DNA of 64,000 nucleotides from Pseudomonas wadenswilerensis (GTDB lineage Bacteria; Pseudomonadota; Gammaproteobacteria; Pseudomonadales; Pseudomonadaceae): NCBI RefSeq assembly GCF_900497695.1, contig NZ_UIDD01000010.1, positions 124,001 through 188,000 of the forward strand, written 5' to 3'. The first letter of the stretch is position 1. Each line of letters opens with the position of its first letter. This document shows positions 1 to 7,183 of this stretch, piece after piece. Under the pieces are notes generated by a model, which made no database searches, was not told the DNA's origin, and saw nothing but the letters and a program-made list of their open reading frames with translations. Both the position numbers and the translations under genes were made by a program.

Positions 1-241
1 TGCACTCATGGATCCAGGCGCAGGCACCGGCGACATCTTCCTGCAGGGCCCTGACCTTCGCCAGCGGCGCCTTGATAAAGGTTACCCCGCGATAGGCCTT
101 GTAATCGGAACCGGCCACCTCACTGAGCTCGACCTTGATCCCGTCTTCGTTCTTGGCTTGCTTCCAGTCCTCGGCATGAGCCAGCGGCACCAGCACCGCA
201 CCAAGACCCAAAACCAGTGCCACTTGCTTAAACGATCCCAT
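1..241 (-). CDS. START-domain-like exported protein, C-terminus beyond the window
   Basis: This is the first 80 codons of a gene that runs off the left edge. An ATG at 241 is preceded by an AAGGAAC ribosome site. The first 23 residues form a signal peptide ending LAHAED. The remainder (WKQAKNEDGIKVELSEV, then YRGVTFIKAPLAKV) resembles the start of START/lipid-transfer-fold proteins found in many Pseudomonas as periplasmic proteins of unknown function. The family call is from memory of similar sequences and only the N-terminus can be seen. Confidence 0.6.
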   Translation of the reverse strand, partial: MGSFKQVALVLGLGAVLVPLAHAEDWKQAKNEDGIKVELSEVAGSDYKAYRGVTFIKAPLAKVRALQEDVAGACAWIHEC

Positions 242-273
242 TCTCTTGTTCCTTATTGTCGAAGACCCGCGTT

Positions 274-528
274 TCAAGCTGCCGTCATTTGCTCCAGCCA
301 TCCCAGGATCCTGATTGCCTCGTCGCGGTCGTTGCCGCAGGTGTCGGCCTCCGCCTTGAAACCACCGCACACCGCCGGACGCTCGGGCTTGCCGAACAAG
401 CCACAGAGATTGGCAACCGACAGATGCAGGCAGCGCTCACCGGCAGGCTTGCCCTTGGGCATGCCCGGTATCGGCGAGCTGATGGAGGGCGCAATGCAGC
501 AGGCGCCACAACCTTCACGGCAATTCAT
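274..528 (-). CDS. YkgJ-family cysteine cluster protein
   Basis: An 84-residue protein with eight cysteines. It opens with the cluster CREGCGACC, then has single Cys at LHLS-, NLC, AVC and DTC positions. This spacing is the signature of the YkgJ/UPF0153 family, thought to bind zinc or an Fe-S cluster; the biochemical role is unknown. No signal peptide, so probably cytoplasmic. It lies 32 bp upstream of the START-like gene on the same strand, so the two could be co-transcribed. An overlapping frame of similar length lacks the Cys pattern and is a shadow. Confidence 0.8.
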   Translation of the reverse strand: MNCREGCGACCIAPSISSPIPGMPKGKPAGERCLHLSVANLCGLFGKPERPAVCGGFKAEADTCGNDRDEAIRILGWLEQMTAA

Positions 529-655
529 GACAACAGAATCCTCGGAGTAACAAATGATGAATGAACCCGGATAGTAACCGCTTAAACAGGTGTTTGAAAT
601 TGCTCGCAGGATGAAATATCAGCCTGAACGTGATGACCGAACAGTCAGTTCCACG

Positions 656-1135
656 CTACTGCTTGAACTCGAACTCGATTGCCGCACCCTCGACATCCTT
701 GCGACTTTCGTTGCGCAGTTGCAGTTGCATTTCGTTGCTGATGAGCCGGCCATTGAGCTGGAACGGGCTATCGGACGGCGGCTTTTCACCGAACAGGTAG
801 GGCAGCAAGGGCTTGGGCAGCGGCGCCTGCTCCTGGGTGTCGGGCTTGAGTTCCTTGACCATGCTGGAGGGCAGGCTCAGGTCGAGCTTGGCCTTGGGCA
901 AGGGTGCCGGTGCCGCTTTGGCGTTTTTACGCGGGGTACGCTTGGTGGCCTTGGTGGTTGCCTTCTTGCGCACCGGTGGCGCTTTTGCCTGCTTTGGCTT
1001 GACCGCAGGCTTGGCGCTTTTCGTTGCAGGGGCTTTGCCGGCTGGCGCAGTTTCGGCCACAGCTGCCGAAGAGCAAGCCAAGCCACCGAGCAGGCACAGG
1101 GACAACCCGATACAACGCAACGCTTTCATAGGCAC
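656..1135 (-). CDS. Exported Lys/Ala/Pro-rich protein of unknown function
   Basis: A 159-residue protein. Residues 1-27 are a signal peptide (LSLCLLGGLACSSAAVAET). Residues 28-80 are a low-complexity basic stretch of Ala, Lys, Pro and Thr. The second half is more ordinary, with LDLSLPSSMVKELKP and a C-terminus (GRLISNEMQLQLRNESRKDV) that looks like a small folded domain. Such proteins are sometimes mislabelled translation initiation factor 2 because of the Lys/Ala repeats; the signal peptide argues against that. The basic linker may bind polyanions such as cell-wall or nucleic-acid material, but that is inference. Confidence 0.65.
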   Translation of the reverse strand: MPMKALRCIGLSLCLLGGLACSSAAVAETAPAGKAPATKSAKPAVKPKQAKAPPVRKKATTKATKRTPRKNAKAAPAPLPKAKLDLSLPSSMVKELKPDTQEQAPLPKPLLPYLFGEKPPSDSPFQLNGRLISNEMQLQLRNESRKDVEGAAIEFEFKQ

Positions 1136-1190
1136 CGACGATTATCCCTGAAAATGCTTATGCTCCCCGTTCCTGACACGACTGGCAAGC

Positions 1191-2636
1191 CTAGAAAAAA
1201 GCGCCCGAGGCGGACTCCTGGCACAGTTGGCTGGCCAGCATGCCCAGGGTCATCACCGCCCGCTCCGCTTCACGGTTCCACGGGATGCCACAGTTCAGGC
1301 GAATGCAGTGGTTGAACTGCTCGGTGTTACTGAAGATCAACCCCGGGGCGATACTGATGCCCTGCTGCAGCGCGCGCACATGCAACTCCTGGGTATTGAC
1401 CCGCCCCGGCAGGCTGACCCAGAGAATGAAGCCGCCAGTTGGCCGGGTCATCTGCGTGCCTTCCGGGAAGTGCTGCTGTACCGCCAATTGGTAGGCACTG
1501 AGATTCTTCCGGTACTCCTGACGGATGTAGCGCAAGTGCCGGTCGTAACCGCCATTCTCCAGGTAGGACGCCACCCCCATCTGCGTCACGCTGCAGGCTG
1601 AATGGGTGGTGAAGGTCTGCAAACGCTGGATTTCCGCCTGATACTTGCCAGCGACCATCCAGCCGATCCGCACACCTGGCGACAGGGTCTTGGAAAAGCT
1701 GGAGCAATAGATCACCCGCCCCAACCGATCAAAGGCCTTGAGCGACTTGGTCTTGCCCTGCTCGAACATCAGTTCGCCATAAATGTCGTCTTCAACGATC
1801 TGAATGTCGAAATCCGAGGCCAGGCGCAGCAACTGTTTCTGCCGGTCTTCCGGAATGGTGCCGCCCAGCGGATTGCTCAGGCGCGCGGTCAACACCAGCG
1901 CCTTGATCGACCACTGGTTGGCCGCCAGTTGCAGCGCCTCGAGGCTGATACCGGTGGACGGATCACTGGGGATTTCGATCACTTTCAGCCCGAGCAGGTC
2001 GGCCAGCTGCAGCAAGCCGTAGTAGGTCGGCGACTCGGCGGCGATCAGGTCGCCCGGCCGGGTCAGCACCCGCAGCGACATCTGCAGGGCATCGACGCAG
2101 CCATGGGTGACCACCACTTCACTGGGGTCGACCACCACGCCGGCATCGCGCATGCGTATGGCGATCTGCCGACGCAACGGCTCGAAACCCGGGCTGAACA
2201 TGTAGCTGAAGGCCCGCGGGCTATGAAAGCGGGTGACCTTGGCCAACTGCTGGTGCAGCGCCCGCACGGGCAAATAATCGACATGGGGTACCGCCGCGCC
2301 GAAGGGGAACACCCCGTCGCGCCGAGCTTCGGTCAGAACCTGCTGGATGATGCTGCTGCGCGTCACCAGGCCGGGGCGCTCGACCCGGGCGATGTCCGGC
2401 GTCTGCGCAGTCAGAGCGGGTGTCTGGTGTACGTAGTAGCCGGACTGCGGCCGCGCGCGAATCAGGCCCTGGTCTTCGAGGTTGGCATAGGCCTGCAGCA
2501 CGGTGGCATGACTGACATTGAGCTGCGAGCTCATCTTGCGCACCGACGGCACACGCTCACCTGGCTGATACACACCGCGGCGAATATCTTCGGCCAGTTG
2601 CTGGGCGATGCGCTGGTAGAGCAACAGGTTGGTCAT
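1191..2636 (-). CDS. MocR-type GntR regulator with aminotransferase-like domain
   Basis: 481 residues from the ATG at 2636 (MTNLLLYQRIAQQLAEDIRRG). An upstream in-frame start would add 69 residues running through non-coding-looking DNA, so I reject it. Residues 1-75 are a GntR winged helix (GVYQPGERVPSVRKMSSQL, then SHATVLQAYANLEDQGLI). From about residue 100 it is a fold-type I PLP aminotransferase-like domain. SSFSKTLSPGVRIGW contains the PLP-lysine context SxSK, so PLP binding is probably retained. MocR proteins sense amines or PLP-related ligands and usually regulate an adjacent gene; no obvious target adjoins it here. Confidence 0.85.
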   Translation of the reverse strand: MTNLLLYQRIAQQLAEDIRRGVYQPGERVPSVRKMSSQLNVSHATVLQAYANLEDQGLIRARPQSGYYVHQTPALTAQTPDIARVERPGLVTRSSIIQQVLTEARRDGVFPFGAAVPHVDYLPVRALHQQLAKVTRFHSPRAFSYMFSPGFEPLRRQIAIRMRDAGVVVDPSEVVVTHGCVDALQMSLRVLTRPGDLIAAESPTYYGLLQLADLLGLKVIEIPSDPSTGISLEALQLAANQWSIKALVLTARLSNPLGGTIPEDRQKQLLRLASDFDIQIVEDDIYGELMFEQGKTKSLKAFDRLGRVIYCSSFSKTLSPGVRIGWMVAGKYQAEIQRLQTFTTHSACSVTQMGVASYLENGGYDRHLRYIRQEYRKNLSAYQLAVQQHFPEGTQMTRPTGGFILWVSLPGRVNTQELHVRALQQGISIAPGLIFSNTEQFNHCIRLNCGIPWNREAERAVMTLGMLASQLCQESASGAFF

Positions 2637-2694
2637 GATCAGTTCTCGACACGCAGGCAATGTAGTTGTTTTTGTACGGCTGTTTCGAGCAAGA

Positions 2695-2727
2695 ATACCG
2701 GAACAGTTACGAAGTGTACTGGGACAG
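2695..2727 (-). promoter_or_regulatory. Candidate MocR operator: two direct repeats 21 bp apart
   Basis: ATACCGGAACAG (2695-2706) and GTACTGGGACAG (2716-2727) match at 9 of 12 positions. They lie on the same face of the helix (21 bp period), 59-91 bp upstream of the regulator start codon. MocR regulators commonly bind spaced direct repeats and control themselves, so this is a plausible autoregulatory site. Inference only. Confidence 0.4.
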
Positions 2728-2804
2728 ATTGCAGAATAGTCGACAATACAGTTGCGTGACAGAGGCGGGGGTGCGCCATTTGTCACAACCAGGCGATTGC
2801 CCAT

Positions 2805-2840
2805 AAAAAAACCCGGAGCTGTGCGGCCTCCGGGTTTCTT
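2805..2840 (-). terminator. Rho-independent terminator after the OmpA-like gene
   Basis: The arms ACCCGGAG (2811-2818) and CTCCGGGT (2828-2835) form a GC-rich hairpin. On the minus strand it is followed by a run of Ts (A-run 2805-2811 on the plus strand). It sits 10-40 bp after the stop of the OmpA-like lipoprotein gene. Confidence 0.8.
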
Positions 2841-2850
2841 CATCTATTAC

Positions 2851-3660
2851 TCAGCGTGCGGCGCCGAGCTTGCCTTTTTCGTCGGAGAAGACGATCTCGA
2901 CCCGACGGTTCTGCGCCCTGCCCCGCTCCGAGGCGTTAGCCTCGACCGGATACTGGTCGCCGTACCCTTCGACCTGGATACGTTTTTCATCGACACCCAG
3001 ATCGATCAGCATGTCGGCCACTGCCTGAGCCCGATCACGGGAGAGCTTGAGATTGTCTTCCGGCGCACCGGTACTGTCGGTGTAACCCTCGATACGCACG
3101 ACCCGCTTGGGGTTGAGCTGGAGGAACTGCACCAGCTTGAGCACGGTACGGCTGGCGGAGTTCTTCAGCTCCGCATGGCCGGTATCGAACAGCACGTCGC
3201 CCAGGGTCATGACCAGACCACGGTCGCTCTGCTCAGTGGCCAGGCTGACGATCTGCGCCTCCAGCCACTTGCCCTGCTGCTGCACGCTGGCAAGCTTGGC
3301 TTCGCGCAGGGCCAACTGCAGGCGCTGACGCTCGAGCTCAAGTTTGGCCAGGCGCTCCTGATTGAGGACCAGGTTGCTGTGCTCGCGGGCAATGTCGCTG
3401 TAGCGCTGGCTCAGGTAGGCATAGTGGCGCACATCGGCACCGGTCCCCAGATAACTGGACAGGCGCTCGGCACGGGCCAGCGATTCACCGGCACGGATCA
3501 CGTCACGCGGCGCACTGCGCAACACGTCGGAATCGTCCTTGACCGTCTGGAACTTGGCCGTGGCCTCATCCAGCGCCGTCTCGCTGCGCTGGCTGGCGCA
3601 GCCCTGCAGGCCCACTACCCCGACCAACAATAATGCCGCCAAAGGTTTGATCGAACTCAC
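2851..3660 (-). CDS. OmpA-family peptidoglycan-binding lipoprotein
   Basis: 269 residues. The N-terminus ends in a lipobox (VVGLQGC, Cys at 21), so this is a lipoprotein. Residues about 25-150 are helical and Gln/Glu/Leu/Arg rich, probably coiled coil. Residues about 155-260 form an OmpA C-terminal domain: LFDTGHAELKNSASRTV, GYTDSTG and NLKLSRDRAQAV are the classic peptidoglycan (diaminopimelate) binding motifs, and GRAQNRRVEI closes the domain. It overlaps the upstream DUF4398 lipoprotein gene by 4 bp, so the two are translationally coupled and probably form an envelope pair. The sequence shows no enzymatic function. Confidence 0.9.
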   Translation of the reverse strand: MSSIKPLAALLLVGVVGLQGCASQRSETALDEATAKFQTVKDDSDVLRSAPRDVIRAGESLARAERLSSYLGTGADVRHYAYLSQRYSDIAREHSNLVLNQERLAKLELERQRLQLALREAKLASVQQQGKWLEAQIVSLATEQSDRGLVMTLGDVLFDTGHAELKNSASRTVLKLVQFLQLNPKRVVRIEGYTDSTGAPEDNLKLSRDRAQAVADMLIDLGVDEKRIQVEGYGDQYPVEANASERGRAQNRRVEIVFSDEKGKLGAAR

Positions 3661-4010
3661 CGCTGCTCTCCCAACTGTTTACGCAGGCGATTGACCCGCG
3701 ACTGCAGCAAGTCCAGCTGCTCCTTGCTCTTGACCGTCAGCACCTGGGCCTCGGCCAGGCGTGCATCGAGCTCGGCCTGCTCGGCGCGCATGCGCGCGTC
3801 GCGATAGGATTCGCTGGTCATGTTGGCGCGGGCGCGGGCCAGTTTGTCTTCAGCCAGCTTCAGCTCTGCCACTTCATCGGTGGCACCAACGGCCTTGGCC
3901 TGCTCCAGCGCCTGTTCGGACAGGCGTAGCTGTTCATTGGGGGCCGGGTCATTGGCGCATCCGGCCAGGGCCAGCAGCGCCAGGGCGGCGAATAGTGAAT
4001 GAGTTCTCAC
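3657..4010 (-). CDS. DUF4398-type lipoprotein
   Basis: 117 residues with a lipobox at LALAGC (Cys 18), followed by an almost entirely helical Ala/Glu/Leu/Arg-rich chain (LRLSEQALEQAKAVG through SRVNRLRKQL). This is typical of DUF4398 proteins, which are usually encoded next to an OmpA-domain protein exactly as here. Its stop overlaps the start of that gene by 4 bp. Probably a periplasmic coiled-coil partner anchored to a membrane; its function is not established. Confidence 0.8.
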   Translation of the reverse strand: MRTHSLFAALALLALAGCANDPAPNEQLRLSEQALEQAKAVGATDEVAELKLAEDKLARARANMTSESYRDARMRAEQAELDARLAEAQVLTVKSKEQLDLLQSRVNRLRKQLGEQR

Positions 4011-4019
4011 GCAATCTTC

Positions 4020-4844
4020 CTACTGTTTAGGGGCATCCAGCGGTGCCTGCATCTGCGCTTTCCAGCGCTCGACATTACGTTGCAGTACCGCTTGGGACAC
4101 GCCGGAGGCCGGCAATTCTGTCAGTTTTTTTGCCAGTTGTCCGCGTAACCAGGCGTCATTGCATGCCGAATTATGCGACAGCGCCAGGTACAGCCCAGGG
4201 CGGTCCAGGGGCAAGCCGCGGGCAATCAGCTCGTTGCTCATGCCCAGGGTCTGGGCCATGGCCATGCCGGCGTAGCGACCGGCCAGCACATAGTCGACCT
4301 GGCCGAGCAGCAGCTTCTGAAATGCCTGGGTCAGGTTCTGCGCCGGCGCCAGCTTCAACTGACTCTTGGCGTAGGCGGAAAATTCGGGCGTCAGCCGGGC
4401 TTTCTCCGACACACTGCCTTGATGCTCGTGCAAATCGGACAAGGTGTTGTAAACCAGTGGCGAATCGTGACGAGTCCAGACCACGTATTCATTGCTCAGC
4501 AACGACGGGTGAACATAGTCGACGGTGGTCAGTTCGGCCACCGCGAAGGGTGAATCGATCAACAGATCGACGCGCCCGCTGCGCACCTCTTCCAACGCCT
4601 GACTGCGGGTACCGCTGTCGAGGACTTCAATCTTCAGGCCCAACTCGCCGGCAACCTGCCTGAACAGGTCGACGTTGGCGCCAATCAGGTGCTTGGGATC
4701 CTGCGGGTCGCGCCATGAATACGGCGGGGCATCGGGGCTGCCGGTGGCCACCAGCCGCTCGCATTTACCCACCGCCCAGGCCTGCAATGGCATCAGCACC
4801 GCAGCAGCCACCAGCGCCGTGTTTATCCGACCACGCCATCCCAT
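4020..4844 (-). CDS. Periplasmic solute-binding protein, family 3 type
   Basis: 274 residues from the ATG at 4844, preceded by CAGGGAG. A longer frame exists but this start gives a clean signal peptide (RINTALVAAAVLMPLQAWAV). The mature part follows the family 3 pattern: RLVATGSPDAPPYSWRD (strand 1), NVDLFRQVAGELGLKIEVL, then EEVRSGRVDLLIDSPFAVAE (the GxxD substrate-loop region). There is no ABC permease or ATPase beside it, so it may be an orphan that borrows another transporter or acts as a sensor. Ligand unknown; polar amino acids are typical of the family. Confidence 0.8.
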   Translation of the reverse strand: MGWRGRINTALVAAAVLMPLQAWAVGKCERLVATGSPDAPPYSWRDPQDPKHLIGANVDLFRQVAGELGLKIEVLDSGTRSQALEEVRSGRVDLLIDSPFAVAELTTVDYVHPSLLSNEYVVWTRHDSPLVYNTLSDLHEHQGSVSEKARLTPEFSAYAKSQLKLAPAQNLTQAFQKLLLGQVDYVLAGRYAGMAMAQTLGMSNELIARGLPLDRPGLYLALSHNSACNDAWLRGQLAKKLTELPASGVSQAVLQRNVERWKAQMQAPLDAPKQ

Positions 4845-4874
4845 GCAACGACTCCCTGATCTTTTTAGCCCGAA

Positions 4875-4942
4875 TGAAAAAGCCCGGTCCGCCGGGCTGT
4901 GCAAGGCTGGCCTGCACAGCCCGAACGGACCGGGCTCTTTTA
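4875..4942 (-). terminator. Long hairpin terminator of etfBA
   Basis: A near-perfect inverted repeat: AGCCCGGTCCG (4881-4891) pairs with CGGACCGGGCT (4926-4936), with an inner GCCGGGCTGTGCA/TGCACAGCCCG stem. On the minus strand it ends in CTTTTTCATT. It lies just after the etfA stop at 4960 and in front of the solute-binding protein gene. The opposite side has a T-rich tail too (CTCTTTTAT), so it may work both ways. Confidence 0.8.
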
Positions 4943-4959
4943 TAAGTGAAGCGGCTGGA

Positions 4960-5889
4960 TTAAACCAGCTTCTCCAGCTCTGGGATGGCTTCGAACAGGT
5001 CAGCCACCAGGCCGTAGTCGGCCACCTGGAAGATCGGCGCTTCTTCGTCCTTGTTGATCGCAACGATCACTTTGGAGTCTTTCATGCCGGCCAGGTGCTG
5101 GATCGCGCCGGAGATACCGACGGCGATGTACAGCTGTGGTGCAACGATCTTGCCGGTCTGACCGACCTGCATGTCGTTGGGTACGAAACCTGCGTCGACC
5201 GCAGCGCGCGAAGCGCCAACGGCTGCGCCGAGCTTGTCGGCCAGGGCGTACAGGTGCTTGAAGTTTTCACCGTTCTGCATGCCGCGACCGCCGGAAACGA
5301 CGATTTTGGCAGCGGTCAGCTCAGGACGGTCGGACTTGGCCAGCTCTTCGCCAACGAACGCCGATTTGCCAGCGTCGTGGGCAGCAGCGACGGCTTCAAC
5401 AGCAGCCGAACCACCTTCGGCGGCAACGGCGTCGAAGCCGGTGGAACGCACGGTGATGACCTTGACGGCAGCGTTCGATTGCACGGTGGCAATGGCGTTA
5501 CCGGCGTAGATCGGACGCTTGAAGGTGTCAGCCGATTCAACCGAGATGATCTCGGAGATCTGGTCGACGTCCAGCAGCGCGGCAACGCGTGGCAGGATGT
5601 TCTTGCCGTTGGAGGTGGCAGGTGCCAGCACGTGGCTGTAGCCCTTGCCCAGCTCGGCTACCAGCGGCGCGACGTTCTCTGGCAGCTGGTGAGCGTAGGC
5701 GGCGTTGTCGGCAACCAGGACCTTGGCAACGCCGGCGATCTTGGCGGCAGCTTCAGCGACGCCACCGACGTTCTGGCCAGCGACCAGCACGTGGATGTCG
5801 CCACCGATCTTGGCGGCAGCAGCAACAGTGTTCAGGGTGGCCGGGGCAACGGCACCTTTTTCGTGTTCAGCGATAACCAGGATAGTCAT
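4960..5889 (-). CDS. etfA: Electron transfer flavoprotein, alpha subunit
   Basis: 309 residues, the usual length. ETF carries electrons from acyl-CoA and other flavin dehydrogenases to ETF:ubiquinone oxidoreductase. MTILVIAEHEKGAVAPATL is the conserved start. The C-terminal FAD-binding half shows VVSGGRGMQNGENF, GASRAAVDAGFVPND, QVGQTGKIVAPQLYIAVG, SGAIQHLAGMKDSKVIVAIN and the ending EEAPIFQVADYGLVADLFE, all family hallmarks. It starts directly after the etfB stop (5890) and is expressed with it. Its membrane partner etfQO is encoded divergently 1.3 kb away. Confidence 0.97.
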   Translation of the reverse strand: MTILVIAEHEKGAVAPATLNTVAAAAKIGGDIHVLVAGQNVGGVAEAAAKIAGVAKVLVADNAAYAHQLPENVAPLVAELGKGYSHVLAPATSNGKNILPRVAALLDVDQISEIISVESADTFKRPIYAGNAIATVQSNAAVKVITVRSTGFDAVAAEGGSAAVEAVAAAHDAGKSAFVGEELAKSDRPELTAAKIVVSGGRGMQNGENFKHLYALADKLGAAVGASRAAVDAGFVPNDMQVGQTGKIVAPQLYIAVGISGAIQHLAGMKDSKVIVAINKDEEAPIFQVADYGLVADLFEAIPELEKLV

Positions 5890-6639
5890 TTAGATTACCT
5901 TCGCCTCGTTCTTCAGTTTCTCGACCAGTTCAGCAACCGACTTGACCTTGATACCGGCGCTGCGGGCAGCCGGCGCTTCGACTTTCAGGGTCTTGTTGGT
6001 GGAGGCGGTAGAAACGCCCAGCGCGTCTGGAGTAACGGTCTCCAGCGGCTTCTTCTTGGCCTTCATGATGTTCGGCAGCGACGCGTAGCGTGGCTCGTTC
6101 AGGCGCAGGTCAGTGGTGACGATGGCTGGCAGGTTCAGCGCAACGGTCTGCAGACCGCCGTCAATTTCACGGGTGACGTTGACCTTGTCGCCAGCAACCT
6201 CGACCTTGGAGGCGAAGGTGCCCTGGGCGTAACCGCTCAGCGCAGCCAGCATCTGGCCGGTCTGGTTGTTGTCGCTGTCGATGGCTTGCTTGCCAAGGAT
6301 TACCAGCTGCGGTTGCTCTTTGTCGACCACTGCCTTGAGCAGCTTGGCCACGGCCAGCGAAGTCAGCTCTTCAGCCGATTCGACCAGGATGGCGCGGTCG
6401 GCACCCAGTGCCAGGGCAGTACGCAGTTGCTCCTGGGCAGTGGCCGGGCCGACGGTAACGACGACGATCTCGCTCGCAACACCCTTCTCTTTCAGGCGTA
6501 CGGCTTCTTCTACGGCGATTTCGCAGAAGGGGTTCATGGACATCTTGACGTTAGCAAGGTCGACGCCGGAGTTGTCCGCCTTGACGCGAACCTTGACGTT
6601 ATAGTCGACCACTCGTTTGACAGCTACAAGAACCTTCAT
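5890..6639 (-). CDS. etfB: Electron transfer flavoprotein, beta subunit
   Basis: 249 residues from the ATG at 6639 (MKVLVAVKRVVDYNVKVRVK). A longer frame adds 15 residues but lacks the family start. Conserved motifs include MNPFCEIAVEEAVRLKEKG, TARTALALGADRAILV-type sequence, LGKQAIDSDNNQTGQMLAAL (AMP-binding beta-subunit signature) and LPAIVTTDLRLNEPRYASLPNIMKAKKKP, the recognition loop that docks on dehydrogenases. First gene of etfBA; the gap to etfQO is 544 bp and carries the divergent promoters. Confidence 0.97.
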   Translation of the reverse strand: MKVLVAVKRVVDYNVKVRVKADNSGVDLANVKMSMNPFCEIAVEEAVRLKEKGVASEIVVVTVGPATAQEQLRTALALGADRAILVESAEELTSLAVAKLLKAVVDKEQPQLVILGKQAIDSDNNQTGQMLAALSGYAQGTFASKVEVAGDKVNVTREIDGGLQTVALNLPAIVTTDLRLNEPRYASLPNIMKAKKKPLETVTPDALGVSTASTNKTLKVEAPAARSAGIKVKSVAELVEKLKNEAKVI

Positions 6640-7015
6640 GGATTCCTCGTTACTCTCCGGTGAAAAGAATGTCGCCTGGGGCAAACCCGGCGATTGCGCG
6701 TGGGTACAAGGGCACCTCTAAAAACGATCACAGGTGGACGAATTTAACCCTGACCCAGCAGTCTCGATTCGGCCTGTCAGTTGCAAAACCCGTGGGGCAT
6801 TATTTGTCGTGGCGTGTAAACTCCACTACAAAGCGGGTTGTGGCGTAACTGCCCTGCTTTTCGCCTGGTTTTTAGGGGTGCTCCTGCATCCGACGGTCAG
6901 CCTACGGCGAGCGCAAAACCGCTCGTATCTTGACCGTAACGCCCAATCCGGTCAATACGGCAAACCGGTCAGCTTCAAGCCGCGCTTCTTTGATTTTACT
7001 GGCCTGCGGCAAATT

Positions 7016-7060
7016 CAAACAAACGTTTGTATTGGACCCCGCGAGTGGTGTAGATATAAT
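7016..7060 (+). promoter_or_regulatory. etfQO promoter with a PsrA-like operator
   Basis: TTGGAC (7032-7037), 17 bp, TATAAT (7055-7060) is a near-consensus sigma70 promoter reading towards etfQO. Immediately upstream, CAAAC-AAAC-GTTTG (7016-7029) matches the PsrA box pattern (G/CAAAC-N2-4-GTTTG/C). PsrA is the Pseudomonas fatty-acid-responsive TetR regulator that represses beta-oxidation genes, and ETF is the electron sink of beta-oxidation. The rest of the 6640-7183 gap (544 bp) holds no gene that I can support; it must also contain the etfBA promoter. Confidence 0.6.
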
Positions 7061-7183
7061 GCGCGGCCAAGAGAAAGCGGTGTAGTCCGTCATCGCTCGA
7101 GCTACAGCCCGAGCGTCTGAAAAATGACCGCCTGACACCCGCCAACAAAGAAAAACCGATGAGCCTTGAGTAGGAGAGAACCT

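Noticed and set aside
656..1135. Annotation as translation initiation factor 2
   Set aside because: The similarity is only to the Lys/Ala-rich low-complexity part; the protein has a signal peptide and no GTPase domain.
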